From Mastigocoleus testarum BC008 (GTDB lineage: Bacteria > Cyanobacteriota > Cyanobacteriia > Cyanobacteriales > Nostocaceae): a stretch of DNA of 64,000 nucleotides. Below the pieces are notes generated by a model, which saw only the letters and a list, made by a program, of their open reading frames with translations, did not search any database and was not told where the DNA came from. The position numbers and the translations under genes were made by a program. The stretch lies in contig NZ_LMTZ01000001.1 of the NCBI RefSeq assembly GCF_001456025.1, positions 62,001 to 126,000 of the forward strand, given 5' to 3'. Positions 48,442-57,732 of the stretch are shown here, piece by piece (positions within the stretch are counted from its first letter, which is position 1; every line of letters starts with the position of its first letter).

Positions 48442-48606
48442 ATGTCATACATTAGAAGGGAAGCATCTCAACTTGCAATAATAGAAGCCTTTGCAGGGCT
48501 AGAAGATTCTCGTAGTTGTGGCAGACAGCGTCGTAATAGCACTATTTACCTTGGCATGGCAACGTATAGCGGATTGCAAGTAAGTGAGGTACAGCCAAAA
48601 AGCTAG
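48442..48606 (+). pseudogene. Probable transposase N-terminal fragment
   Basis: A 54-codon frame starting MSYIRREASQ, then IIEAFAGLEDSRSCGRQRRN. The IIEAFAGLEDSR segment resembles the start of ISAs1/H-repeat-type transposases, in which an E-x-LEDPR-like block precedes the DDE domain. The frame ends far too early, so at best it is a relic. No terminal repeats were identified around it. Confidence 0.35.
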
Positions 48607-49013
48607 AAGTTATACCTAAAGCAGGTTTCACTCCTGACTCTTGTATCCTGTCTCCTGACTCCTGCTATATTGTGTGGTTATCATCAAATAGAAAAGAATT
48701 TTCATGTTTTTTTAGTGTTTTCAGAAGCCGTTCTCTCTTTTTTTGAGAAAGACGATTTTGACTGGCATACGTGGCTGGAATTGAAAAAATACTGTTTTTA
48801 TATAATACAATCAAGCTGCGTATTTTATATAGTACAATCAAGCAACTTAGCAGCTTAACTCATACCTTCTGTTTCTAGAGTTAAAATCTTACCGTCAAAA
48901 AAAAACACACACACGTACAAAAGATCGTAGACATTCTTATGAAAACTAACTATGTTTATTTCATAACAAACAAAACTATCTTTTGTGATTCTGAGGAGAG
49001 AAATACATAACCT

Positions 49014-49200
49014 ATGACTCTTCTGAACTTAAGAAAATATTGTGAATTGTGTGGTCGTATTGAATCTTTAAATTTAGATGACCTTAAGTAAATCACTTAG
49101 AAACAAAGGTTATAAGTTACTCTGTGTGGAAAAACTATGCCGTCCCTTGTGTAAAGCTGGCTTAAGTGCTTTTGCGGTCCAAAAAAATTCAAATTTATAA
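49014..49200 (+). pseudogene. Two overlapping small Cys-bearing frames, possible frameshifted mini-gene
   Basis: Frame 1 (49014-49091, 25 aa, GAGGAGAG upstream) contains RKYCELCGRIESLNLDD. Frame 2 (49078-49200, 40 aa, ATG overlapping frame 1) contains KGYKLLCVEKLCRPLCKAGL. Joined by a one-base shift they would give a protein of about 60 residues with a CxxC plus Cys cluster, like a small zinc ribbon. It may be a frameshifted gene, a programmed overlap or chance. Confidence 0.3.
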
Positions 49201-49722
49201 GTGTCAATATTTTGTTTTTATCTAGATATAGTTGTTTGATTCATATATCTAGGTTTAGGTAACTTATTTAGGTTTTGGTGTATATCCCTTTTCCTAATTG
49301 TGTCTAAAGTTTTTTTATACTAATACTTTTTCATTAATTTACTTGGATAATATCTATCTAAGGCAAATTGGGTGTCTTGTTTCTTGCTCTATCTACATTA
49401 AAGGCTTTGCTGGAATAGCTTTAATACTGATTACTGTTTAAAGCTTTCTTCACAAAATTTCAGATCACTTATTGCAGAAAGTGATGCAAGAAAACTAAAT
49501 TCATTCAGTACCGCTGTGACGTCAGGCATAAAACTTGACGCTAAAATATCAATGTTGAGAAATAATACTTCGACATTCTTTAGGCATTTGTAATGTTCTT
49601 CGCAGAGACTAAAGAGAAACTGCTTCTAAATCTGGGTATCGACAAGATATTCCAGTTAAATCCAGTTTAATAACATTTTCTCAGTTAGATTTTTGTGTAA
49701 ACTTCTCACAATTTCAAATCCG

Positions 49723-50229
49723 ATGAAAGAATCTAGTAATAATCTCTATATACCCGAACAGACAACTAAAAAATCTTTAGAAACCTTTAAGGTTTTACCC
49801 CATTTCGTTGGTAGATGGGAAGGAAATTGGGTATGTATGGATGCAGATGCAATAGAGATAAAAAGATTCACGGCGATTTTAAATCAGAACATAGTTGATA
49901 ATCAGTGGGTTCAAACAAATGAAAATTTTTTTGCTGATGGTAAAACAGAGACTCTACACTTCTTTGGTAAACCCATATCTGATGACATAGTTTTTTTAGA
50001 AAGTCCCGATATACCCTATTGTAATTTCAAAATGTTAATTCAAGAATTGTCAGATAATATAATCCTTCTTAGGGTGTGGGATAAACTAACAGGAGCACCT
50101 TTAGCGACTGAAACAATACACTTAATTAGCCTAAATCATAGAGTTAGGACAATTCAACAGTTTAATCCGCCAGATGGTAATCTTCGTGGTTTTATGATAA
50201 TAAATGAAAAAAGAACAAATGATATATAA
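49723..50229 (+). CDS. Calycin/lipocalin-like protein at the edge of the biosynthetic cluster
   Basis: About 168 residues from ATG 49723 (a TTG at 49693 would add ten). The pattern FVGRWEGNWVCMDADAIEI, then alternating strands (HFFGKPISDDIVFLE, ILLRVWDKLTGAP) and the C-terminal RGFMIINEKR suggest an 8-10-stranded barrel with the G-x-W lipocalin start signature. There is no signal peptide, so it is cytoplasmic. It lies 205 bases before the first halogenase-like gene. Such barrels can bind or cyclise lipophilic intermediates; no reaction can be assigned. Confidence 0.6.
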   Translation: MKESSNNLYIPEQTTKKSLETFKVLPHFVGRWEGNWVCMDADAIEIKRFTAILNQNIVDNQWVQTNENFFADGKTETLHFFGKPISDDIVFLESPDIPYCNFKMLIQELSDNIILLRVWDKLTGAPLATETIHLISLNHRVRTIQQFNPPDGNLRGFMIINEKRTNDI

Positions 50230-50434
50230 ATATAGTATTAATATTTTGTAAATTAAAATTAAATTATTTTGTCTCTTGAATTATCATAATTTAAAAGACA
50301 ATTTTCGAATGAATAATGCAAATTAAATCTCATAAAAAATATAAAATTTTGCCTTCTCACTATATGGGATCAACATTTTTTATTAATTTATGAAGTATAT
50401 AAATTTCAACAAATAAAAGGAGTGTAAACTAAAT

Positions 50435-51235
50435 ATGGCTACTATAACTTCTGATTTCTTCACCCTCAATAAAGATTCACTGAAAAACTATCCAGATGCA
50501 ATTAATCAGATATACAGAGGTAATATTGATGGTATTTGTATCAAAAATGTTTTTTCAAAAGAAGATATGCTCAAAGTCAAACATAACCTTGAGAACAAAA
50601 AAGATTATTTGAAAGATTATACTTATACTCAAGGTTATGGTAAGTTTATCGGTGCGATTTTACAAGCGAACACAGATGATAAAACAGCATATTTTAAAGA
50701 TGCTGCAGCTTTAAGAGTGAGATTGAAAAATATTTTCGAACATAGAGACTATGAAACCACAATTCAAGCTGTATTCAGTCAGATATCTGGTGGTAGAGAA
50801 GTTCAAGCAGCCCAAGAAAGCTCTAATAAAGTATACTCTCCAGCCATAACTAGATACACTTCTCCCAGTCAGGGAGGTATCAAAGTACACAAAGGAAATG
50901 AATTTATCGATCATCCAGCTTTTGATGGGTTAAAGCAAGTTGCTAAAGTCAGAAATAGCCTTAGTTATTTCATAGTAGTTGATAAGCCAGAAGATGGTGG
51001 AGAGTTAGTTCTCTATGATGGCTTACCAGACAAATTAACTGTTCCGAAACAGGATTTAGATTTAGATAATTGTCAAAAAAGATCCTTTCAGCCTGATGCT
51101 GGAGATATGACTATTTTTCATGGTGCCACTATATGGCATGCAATTTCTGATGTAAAAGGTAAGAAAAATCGTATAAGCATAGGAGGTTTTGTTGGTTTAT
51201 CAGCAGACGAGCGTAAAGTAGTCTACTGGAGTTAA
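50435..51235 (+). CDS. WelO5-type Fe(II)/2-oxoglutarate enzyme with HxG site, putative halogenase A
   Basis: A 266-residue cupin-fold protein. The metal motif is VHKGNEF: His152 and Gly154, where a hydroxylase would have Asp or Glu. The distal ligand is His235 (IFHGATIWHAISDV), and Arg246 in NRISIGG should bind 2-oxoglutarate. GGELVLYDG and the C-terminal end VVYWS match the WelO5 family. In WelO5 the same Gly opens a site for chloride on iron, so free-substrate C-H halogenation is predicted. The ribosome binding site AAAGGAG is good. A near paralogue follows at 51458. Not seen: any proof of substrate. Confidence 0.8.
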   Translation: MATITSDFFTLNKDSLKNYPDAINQIYRGNIDGICIKNVFSKEDMLKVKHNLENKKDYLKDYTYTQGYGKFIGAILQANTDDKTAYFKDAAALRVRLKNIFEHRDYETTIQAVFSQISGGREVQAAQESSNKVYSPAITRYTSPSQGGIKVHKGNEFIDHPAFDGLKQVAKVRNSLSYFIVVDKPEDGGELVLYDGLPDKLTVPKQDLDLDNCQKRSFQPDAGDMTIFHGATIWHAISDVKGKKNRISIGGFVGLSADERKVVYWS

Positions 51236-51457
51236 TCAGAAACAAACATTCATGCTCTGCATATATATTTCTCATTGTTCCGCTCGAGAAGTTTTTGGTT
51301 CAGATTTTCACTCTTCACTACTTTTTCAATTCTTATAAGTCTCCAATCGAACTGTTTGATAGAGCATGTTCATATCTCATTTTTGAATTTAACTTGCACT
51401 TGAAGAATTTGCTCTTGTTTTAGAATTCCCACTAGATAGTTTATACTTCAAAAAATA

Positions 51458-52282
51458 ATGGAAACTAAATACCAAGAAAATATAGACTTGATAAGTCCAG
51501 AGATAATTGATAGAAAGTGGATTACTCTAAAAACCGACTCTTTAAGCAATTATCCTGATGGGATCAATCAAATTTACAAACATGATATTCATGGGATAAT
51601 TATAAAAGAAGCATTCACTCCAGAAGAAATACTCAAAATAAGTTCAAAAATTAAGCATCGCAAAGATAATAGGAAACGGGAAATTTATGGAGAAACATTA
51701 GGAACTGTTTTAGTAGCAAATAAAGGAGGTGACAAAACCGAATACTTTAGAAATGCAAACATACTAAGAGAAGATTTAAATAATATATTTGAAACCTCAT
51801 TTGAGACTACTATTCAAACGATATGTTCTCAGATCTCAGGAGGAAGAATAGTAGAAGTACCTCAAGAATATAATCAAACGTATACATCAGCTACTATTCG
51901 TTTTGTACATCCAAATCAAGGTGGGATGCCTTTACATAAAGGTAATCAGTTTATTGACGATCCTGCTTACAATCACTTGAAACAAATTGCCAAAATGGTA
52001 AATGGTCTCAGTTATTTCATTGTCATTTCCGAACCTGAAGAAGGAGGCGAACTATTAATCTATTATCCATCACAAGAACAAATGACAATGGCAAGGCAAG
52101 ATTTAGACTTTGACAAAGGTTATAAAAAATACATTAAACTTGCTGCAGGAGATATGCTGTTATTCCAAGGTGGTAACATATGGCATCAGGTGTGTGATGT
52201 TCAAGGGCAAAAGGAGAGAATTACAATCGGAGGTTTTATGGCGATATCTAAATGCGAACGAAAAATTTACTATTGGAGCTAA
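51458..52282 (+). CDS. WelO5-type Fe(II)/2-oxoglutarate enzyme with HxG site, putative halogenase B
   Basis: A 274-residue paralogue of the preceding gene, 222 bases downstream. It has PLHKGNQF (His160, Gly162), distal His243 in GGNIWHQV, and Arg254 in RITIGGF. GGELLIYYP and the end IYYWS match the family. The Asp/Glu is again missing, so it should also be a halogenase. Its N terminus is longer by about eight residues. The two copies differ along the whole length, so duplication is not recent, and distinct sites or substrates are likely (inference). Confidence 0.8.
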   Translation: METKYQENIDLISPEIIDRKWITLKTDSLSNYPDGINQIYKHDIHGIIIKEAFTPEEILKISSKIKHRKDNRKREIYGETLGTVLVANKGGDKTEYFRNANILREDLNNIFETSFETTIQTICSQISGGRIVEVPQEYNQTYTSATIRFVHPNQGGMPLHKGNQFIDDPAYNHLKQIAKMVNGLSYFIVISEPEEGGELLIYYPSQEQMTMARQDLDFDKGYKKYIKLAAGDMLLFQGGNIWHQVCDVQGQKERITIGGFMAISKCERKIYYWS

Positions 52283-52353
52283 CTTAATTATTTGTGGTTC
52301 TTCAGTCTTTGTTATGCCAAACTATTAGTTAAACATCATGAATTGACTTTATC

Positions 52354-52445
52354 AGGACTTACACACGGACAACATAATTACAGTCATTGCGACCTAAGGA
52401 AACAATCCCAAACCACTGAGAATTGATAGCGAGTGCGTAAGTTCT
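52354..52445. mobile_element. Short MITE-like element related to 9340-9664
   Basis: AGGACTTACACAC (52354-52366) and GTGCGTAAGTTCT (52433-52445) are inverted with two mismatches. The interior has GTCATTGCGACC, whose complement also occurs in the 9340 element (GGTCGCAATGAC at 9606-9617). The element is 92 bases long, with no coding sequence. Confidence 0.65.
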
Positions 52446-52601
52446 ATTGATAACGAAAAGTCCAAATACCCAACTTGTGTCAAAAGTCTAAAATGTTAAC
52501 TTAGTAAGTTAAACTTCCTTGCATGGCAAAGGTTCCAGGTTGTTCAATCAATTTCTAGGCACAGTACGTACTGAAGACCCTTGTTTGTCTAGTGATACTA
52601 C

Positions 52602-52688
52602 AGCAGTCCTATTGAATGGGTGAAGATTACTTACCACTGAGAGTCTATTTCAAGGAACTTGACCTTAGTTCTCATGTAGGATTGCTGA
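52602..52688. mobile_element. Diverged MITE-like element, CAGCARTCCTA ends
   Basis: CAGCAGTCCTA (52602-52612) is matched by TAGGATTGCTG (52678-52688), inverted with one mismatch. It resembles the 48095-48232 element ends but is shorter (87 bases). Confidence 0.5.
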
Positions 52689-52801
52689 TTTGCATAAAAT
52701 CTTCATTTTCCAAGAGTGATAAAAGCTGTTTGTGGTTGATAGCATCAAGCATTATGTATAAAAGAAATCATTATGTCTTCTTAGAAGAGGAATAAGCTTA
52801 T

Positions 52802-54427
52802 ATGAGCCTGATTCAACTTCTCTTACGCAAATCCTGGCATACCCTTGCTGTAACAATACTGACTAGTCTGGTCAGTGGTGCCAGTAGCACGGGGTTGATT
52901 GCGATGACTAACAAAGTTTTGAACAGCGGCAAATTGGGGGAGGTAGAAGTTGTAGGAAGTTTCATATATCTCTGCCTACTAATGCTGATTGCAAATATCT
53001 TATCGCAGGTATTAATAGCCAAATTTTCGCAGAGCACTATATTTGACATGAGGGTTCAAATTAGTCGTCGCATTCTTGCTTCTCCCCTTCAGCAGTTAGA
53101 AATGATTGGCGGTCACAGATTACTAGCAACACTGACAAATGACGTTCAATCTGTTTCCACTGCACTATCTGGACTTCCTTCCCTATGTACTAACCTTGCT
53201 ATAGTTATTTGTTGCCTTTTCTACTTAAGTATGCTTTCTTTGAGTGTATTTTTAATAGTAGTAGGATCCATGGCTCTGGGTATTCTCAGTTTACAAGTAA
53301 TAATTGCCAGGGGTAGAAACTTATTTAAATTGGCACGAGAAGAACAAGATCAATTATTCAATCATTTTCGTGCGATCGTTAATGGGATTAAGGAATTAAA
53401 GTTGAACAGCACTCGGCGGCAGACTTTTTTTTATGACGACCTAGTCGCAACAGGAGTTAAATATCGGGAGCATATGATATCTGGTGCAACGTATTTTGCG
53501 ATGGCTTCAAGTTTTGGGCTGCTAACGTTGTTTACAACCATAGGTATACTATTATTCGTTATTCCGAGATTAGTAGAAATAACTCCATCAATCTTATCTG
53601 GTTATGCACTAGTTCTTATTTATATAGTTATACCCCTTAATTCAGTCTTAAACTTTTCCCCAGTTTTGAGTAAAGCTAAAATAGCTTTGGATAAAGTAGA
53701 ATCTCTTGGTCTTGCTTTGGTTCCCCAAGCCAATGAAATGAGTTTTTCAGATTTACGAAATAAACAATTTTCCTCAAATTCAATCAGACTATCTGAAGTT
53801 ACTCATGATTATGGCTGGGAAAAAGATGGAAGTGGTTTTATGCTCGGACCACTTAGTTTATTTGTCAAGCCAGGAGAATTAATTTTTATTATTGGAGGAA
53901 ACGGAAGTGGAAAGTCTACACTTGCTAAACTTTTGACTGGTTTATATGAACCTAAATCCGGACAAATTTATTTTGGAACAGAATGTATAAATACTGAGAA
54001 TAGAGACTCTTATCGTCAATTCTTTTCTACTGTATTCTCAGATTTCTACTTATTTGAGCGTCTGATTGGTTTAGAAGATCCAAATTGCGAGCAGCAAGTT
54101 AACGAATATCTAATTCGGCTGCAACTCGATCACAAAGTCAAAATTTGTGATGGTAAACTTTCAACTACCGCATTATCTCAAGGGCAACGTAAAAGGTTAG
54201 CATTATTAAATGCTTATCTGGAAGATCGTTCAGTTTACTTATTTGATGAATGGGCTGCCGACCAAGATCCAATTTTTAAAGATGTTTTCTATACCCAGCT
54301 TTTGCCAGAACTTCAAGGTAAAGGAAAAACTGTACTTGTTATTAGTCACGACGATCGATATTTTCATATAGCTGATAGAGTAATTAGGTTAGAGGAAGGA
54401 AGATTAAAAGAGAATATCAAAGTTTAG
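52802..54427 (+). CDS. Cyclic-peptide-type ABC exporter (SyrD/PvdE-like), membrane and ATPase domains fused
   Basis: A 541-residue half-transporter. Six membrane helices occupy about residues 15-290. The ATPase follows: Walker A FIIGGNGSGKSTLAKLL, signature LSQGQRKRLALL (Gln for the usual second Gly of LSGGQ), Walker B-like SVYLFDEWAADQDPIF, and switch His in VLVISHDDRYF. This Walker B (DEWAADQDP) is the hallmark of the cyclic-peptide/siderophore-export subfamily. It probably exports the cluster product. It starts after GAGGAATAAGCTT. Confidence 0.88.
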   Translation: MSLIQLLLRKSWHTLAVTILTSLVSGASSTGLIAMTNKVLNSGKLGEVEVVGSFIYLCLLMLIANILSQVLIAKFSQSTIFDMRVQISRRILASPLQQLEMIGGHRLLATLTNDVQSVSTALSGLPSLCTNLAIVICCLFYLSMLSLSVFLIVVGSMALGILSLQVIIARGRNLFKLAREEQDQLFNHFRAIVNGIKELKLNSTRRQTFFYDDLVATGVKYREHMISGATYFAMASSFGLLTLFTTIGILLFVIPRLVEITPSILSGYALVLIYIVIPLNSVLNFSPVLSKAKIALDKVESLGLALVPQANEMSFSDLRNKQFSSNSIRLSEVTHDYGWEKDGSGFMLGPLSLFVKPGELIFIIGGNGSGKSTLAKLLTGLYEPKSGQIYFGTECINTENRDSYRQFFSTVFSDFYLFERLIGLEDPNCEQQVNEYLIRLQLDHKVKICDGKLSTTALSQGQRKRLALLNAYLEDRSVYLFDEWAADQDPIFKDVFYTQLLPELQGKGKTVLVISHDDRYFHIADRVIRLEEGRLKENIKV

Positions 54428-54475
54428 ATTATTAAGTTTTACACGTTCGTATTCGAACTCTTGGGAAATAACTCC

Positions 54476-54624
54476 AGAGGATGTTTTAAAAGTTTCACTA
54501 GGTACAGTTTTACTATTTTGAATTGGCTTTAATTTAATTAATTAAAAATAAATATTTCAAGCTTGTACTTAAATATCTAACAGTCTTAACAAGACAATTA
54601 AAAGACTTTGTTAAAACATCCTCT
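54476..54624. mobile_element. MITE-like element, AGAGGATGTTTTAA ends
   Basis: AGAGGATGTTTTAA (54476-54489) has an exact inverse TTAAAACATCCTCT (54611-54624) across a 149-base segment between the exporter and adaptor genes. There is no coding capacity inside. The perfect 14-bp ends suggest a recent insertion. Confidence 0.7.
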
Positions 54625-54682
54625 AAAATTATACGTACGCGTATTATGCTTAAAATTATGTAAGTACAAAGTTTTATAGACT

Positions 54683-55954
54683 ATGATTTTTAACAGAAAA
54701 AGCCTACAAAAGTATATACCTCAACATTTAATAAAGGTAATTGCTTTCAAAAAAGAATCGGCAGTTAATATAGTTGCGCCTTTAGCTTTGATACTCTTCT
54801 CTTTGCCGTTATATATAATTTTTACAAATATAATTTTTACAGATTCTCAAAAAGCTGTTAAAAATGTTGAAAAAGTTGAAAATAACAAAACTATTTCTCA
54901 AACTCCAAGTATTAGTAAATCAAATATTATTAAGACCAAGGTTTCAGCTCTTGGGCGCATACAACCAAAGAATAAGATTATTACAATATCTGGTTCCTCT
55001 AATTTTCAATATGCAAGAGTAGGTAAGATCTTTATAAAAGAAGGAGATAAGGTTCGCGTCGGTCAAGCAGTTGCAGTTTTAGATAATTTGAATCAGCTAC
55101 AAACAACGCTGGAAGGAGCAAGAAAAGATTTGATGGTTTCTCAAGCAGAACTTAGCCAAGTTAAAGCTGGAGAATCAAAAAAAGCAGAAATCAGTGCTCA
55201 AAAAGCAGCTATTTCAGATCTCAAAGCTGAATTTCAAGGAGAAACTGCAATTCAAGAAGCAAAAATTGCTCGTTTACGAGCAAATTTAAAAATTAACAGA
55301 GCCGAAAGATTACGTTTCCAGCAACTATACCAAAGTGGAGCGATATCAGTTTCCGAACTCGATAGCAAAATTCTTGCAGAAAAAACTGTTCAAGAAGAAC
55401 TGAATGAGGCTCAAGAAACTCGCAAGAAATTGTTGTCAACTTATCCTAAACGAATTACTCAAGCTCAAGCGAATCTAAATAAGCTTAATGAAGTTCGTCC
55501 AGTAGACGTTAAAGTTGCTCAAGCCAAAGTTGAAAAAGCAATGACTCAAGTCAAGATAGCGAAAGCAGATCTTGACTTAGCCTATGTTCGAGCACCTGTA
55601 GACGGTAAGATTCTCAAAATTCATACTTTTGCAGGTGAAAATATCACTGATAAAGGAATTATTGATATAGGTGAAACTGGAAATATGTATGTCATTGCAG
55701 AAGTTTACCAAACTGATATTAGTAAACTTAAAATCGGTCAGAAAGCTATTATTTCTGGTGACGCTTTAAATCACAAGTTTCAAGGAGTTGTAGAGCATAT
55801 TAGCTCTGCAATCGGCAAAAAAGAAGTTTTTAATGATGATCCAATATTAGATATAGATTCTCGAGTTTTTGAAGTCAAAATAAAAATCGATCCAAAATAT
55901 AACCAGGAAGCAGCACAGCTCATAAATCTACAAGTAGATGTCAAAATTTATTGA
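54683..55954 (+). CDS. DevB-type (HlyD-family) membrane fusion protein
   Basis: A 423-residue adaptor. One membrane helix lies near residues 35-55 (LALILFSLPLYIIFTNI), then the lipoyl half-motif with VGKIFIKEGDKVRVGQAVAV, a coiled-coil hairpin (about 140-280), the second half YVRAPVDGKILKIHTFAGEN, and IGETGNMYVIAEVYQTDISK. The pattern is that of cyanobacterial DevB/HlyD proteins, which link a DevC-DevA pump to TolC. The permease follows after 27 bases, but no ATPase of DevA type follows. Confidence 0.88.
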   Translation: MIFNRKSLQKYIPQHLIKVIAFKKESAVNIVAPLALILFSLPLYIIFTNIIFTDSQKAVKNVEKVENNKTISQTPSISKSNIIKTKVSALGRIQPKNKIITISGSSNFQYARVGKIFIKEGDKVRVGQAVAVLDNLNQLQTTLEGARKDLMVSQAELSQVKAGESKKAEISAQKAAISDLKAEFQGETAIQEAKIARLRANLKINRAERLRFQQLYQSGAISVSELDSKILAEKTVQEELNEAQETRKKLLSTYPKRITQAQANLNKLNEVRPVDVKVAQAKVEKAMTQVKIAKADLDLAYVRAPVDGKILKIHTFAGENITDKGIIDIGETGNMYVIAEVYQTDISKLKIGQKAIISGDALNHKFQGVVEHISSAIGKKEVFNDDPILDIDSRVFEVKIKIDPKYNQEAAQLINLQVDVKIY

Positions 55955-55981
55955 ATTTTATAAAACCTAAACAAACTTATT

Positions 55982-57139
55982 ATGATTTATAAAATTCCTA
56001 CTCACTGGCTCCAATTAACTTATCGTAAGGCTCGCCTACTGGTTAGTATTTTAGGTGTAGCTTCTGCTGCAATCCTTATGTTTGTGCAACTTGGTTTTCG
56101 AGATGGACTTTTTGAAACTTCCATATCGATACATAAGCATTTAAAAGCAGATTTAGTTTTACTACATTCTAAAACTGAGTATTTTGAGGGGATGAAGGAA
56201 TTTCCTCTTCGTTTCCTATACCTAGTTTCATCAATAGATGGAGTGGAATCTGTTAGTCCATTTTATTATTCTGAAGGAAATTTTAAAAATCCCGAGAATG
56301 CTAAAACAAAACCAATCACTGTTTATGCGTTTACACCAGAGAAACCTGTTTTCAATTTACCTGAAGTAAATCAACAATTAAATGTACTTACAAAAGCTAA
56401 AACCGTATTGTTTGATCGGCTTTCACGTTCTGAATATGGTCCAATATCCTTAGAGTTTTTAGGTCGGGAATTTTTAACTACTGAATTATCTAATAGAAGA
56501 ATCAGAATTGGTGGTTTGTTCTCTTTAGGAAGTGGTGTATTAGCTTCTGATGGCACCCTGATTATGAGTGATTTGAACTATTCCAAAATATTAGATAAGC
56601 CGTTGGAAAAAGTTCATATGGGTTTACTACAGCTAGAGCCTGGCATAGAGCCAGAAAGTGTCGTTCAAAAACTGTCATTGCAAATACCAGAAAATTTAAA
56701 GTTAATGACTTTAGAAAAATTCATGGAGGAAGAAAAAAAATATTGGATAAGGTCAACACCTATTGGATTTATTTTTAATGCTGGAACAGTAATTGGTTGT
56801 TTTTTTGGAGGAATAATCGTATATCAAATACTTTATACACAAATATCAGATAATTTATACGTCTATGCAATATTTAAGGCTGTTGGGTATTCAAACCATT
56901 ATTTAGTAACAACTGTTATGAAACAGTCTTTTCTGATGTGCGTGATGGGTTATATCCCTGGATTTCTTACCTGTTTGTATTTATATAATTTCATTGGAGG
57001 TGCAACTCGTATGCCCATAACAATGACTTTGAGTCGTGCCGGATTAGTGTTTTTCCTTACTGCTGCTATGTGTTCTTTTGCTGGCATAATATCTATTAAT
57101 AAACTTCGTTCCGCAAATCCAGCAGATCTTTTCCGATAA
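55982..57139 (+). CDS. DevC-type ABC permease
   Basis: A 385-residue permease of the FtsX/MacB fold: one helix at the N terminus (ARLLVSILGVASAAILMFVQ), a large periplasmic domain (about 45-265), and three helices at the C terminus (IGFIFNAGTVIGCFFGGIIV; CVMGYIPGFLTCLYLYNFIG; FFLTAAMCSFAGII), ending RSANPADLFR. DevC-type permeases normally need DevA, but the next 590 bases are non-coding. It may use an ATPase encoded elsewhere. Confidence 0.88.
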   Translation: MIYKIPTHWLQLTYRKARLLVSILGVASAAILMFVQLGFRDGLFETSISIHKHLKADLVLLHSKTEYFEGMKEFPLRFLYLVSSIDGVESVSPFYYSEGNFKNPENAKTKPITVYAFTPEKPVFNLPEVNQQLNVLTKAKTVLFDRLSRSEYGPISLEFLGREFLTTELSNRRIRIGGLFSLGSGVLASDGTLIMSDLNYSKILDKPLEKVHMGLLQLEPGIEPESVVQKLSLQIPENLKLMTLEKFMEEEKKYWIRSTPIGFIFNAGTVIGCFFGGIIVYQILYTQISDNLYVYAIFKAVGYSNHYLVTTVMKQSFLMCVMGYIPGFLTCLYLYNFIGGATRMPITMTLSRAGLVFFLTAAMCSFAGIISINKLRSANPADLFR

Positions 57140-57732
57140 AGATAAAGAATATGCTTATTGACATTTAATTATTTGTATAAATGTTTGTTTATTAATCATA
57201 AGTTGTTTTGACTTATAATAGATATGCATAATAAAATTGAGTTAGATATCAAACATTTCCTGTAGATCAAAAATATATTTACTGGTAAGATTTTTTGATT
57301 TTAATTAGCACAAGTAGATATATTTAATTATTCAAAAGGTACGAGTATTTTGCTCAACACAGATAAATATATCAAATCAATAAAAGATAATTAAGGATTT
57401 ATCATAAATACAGCTCAGTATTTAATATAAAAGTAATAGTTTCAGTGCTATTTAGTTTTTTCAGTTTAACAAATCACCACTTTACTCAATAAAATATTGG
57501 TTTTTATTGTGAAATGGCAAAATTTTTTAAATTAATACAAATAAATCATTCATGAGATATTTAATAATGAATTATCCGAACGAGTAAATGACACATTTCG
57601 TTGAAAGTAAAATCAATAAAGTAATTTTTCTGCATATATTATCGATTTATTTCTAAATAGTTTATTTATTGTTACTTCTTAAATGCAAAGAAGTGTGTTA
57701 ACTAATTTATATTTGACATTCATGGAGGTCTA
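57140..57732. other. AT-rich spacer where devA would be expected
   Basis: About 590 bases with no open frame of useful length and no trace of a Walker motif or LSGGQ that I can see. It should contain the promoter of the downstream biosynthetic operon. The ribosome binding site CATGGAGGTC precedes the ATG at 57733. Confidence 0.5.

Larger units (their letters stand above)
47624..49692. other. Two-kilobase low-coding region
   Basis: Between the regulator and the biosynthetic cluster. It holds a MITE-like element (48095-48232), a probable transposase fragment (48442-48606) and two overlapping small Cys-bearing frames (49014-49200). Each has its own entry. The rest is AT-rich and without supported genes. 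A frame at 48670-48858 has no ribosome binding site and repetitive content. Confidence 0.55.
52283..52801. other. Spacer with two MITE-like inserts
   Basis: Between halogenase B and the exporter gene. It contains inverted-repeat elements at 52354-52445 and 52602-52688 (own entries) and no supported gene. Confidence 0.55.

Noticed and set aside
48670..48858. 62-codon frame
   Set aside because: It has repeated IIQSS/VYFIVQSS content from an AT-rich duplicated stretch and no ribosome binding site.
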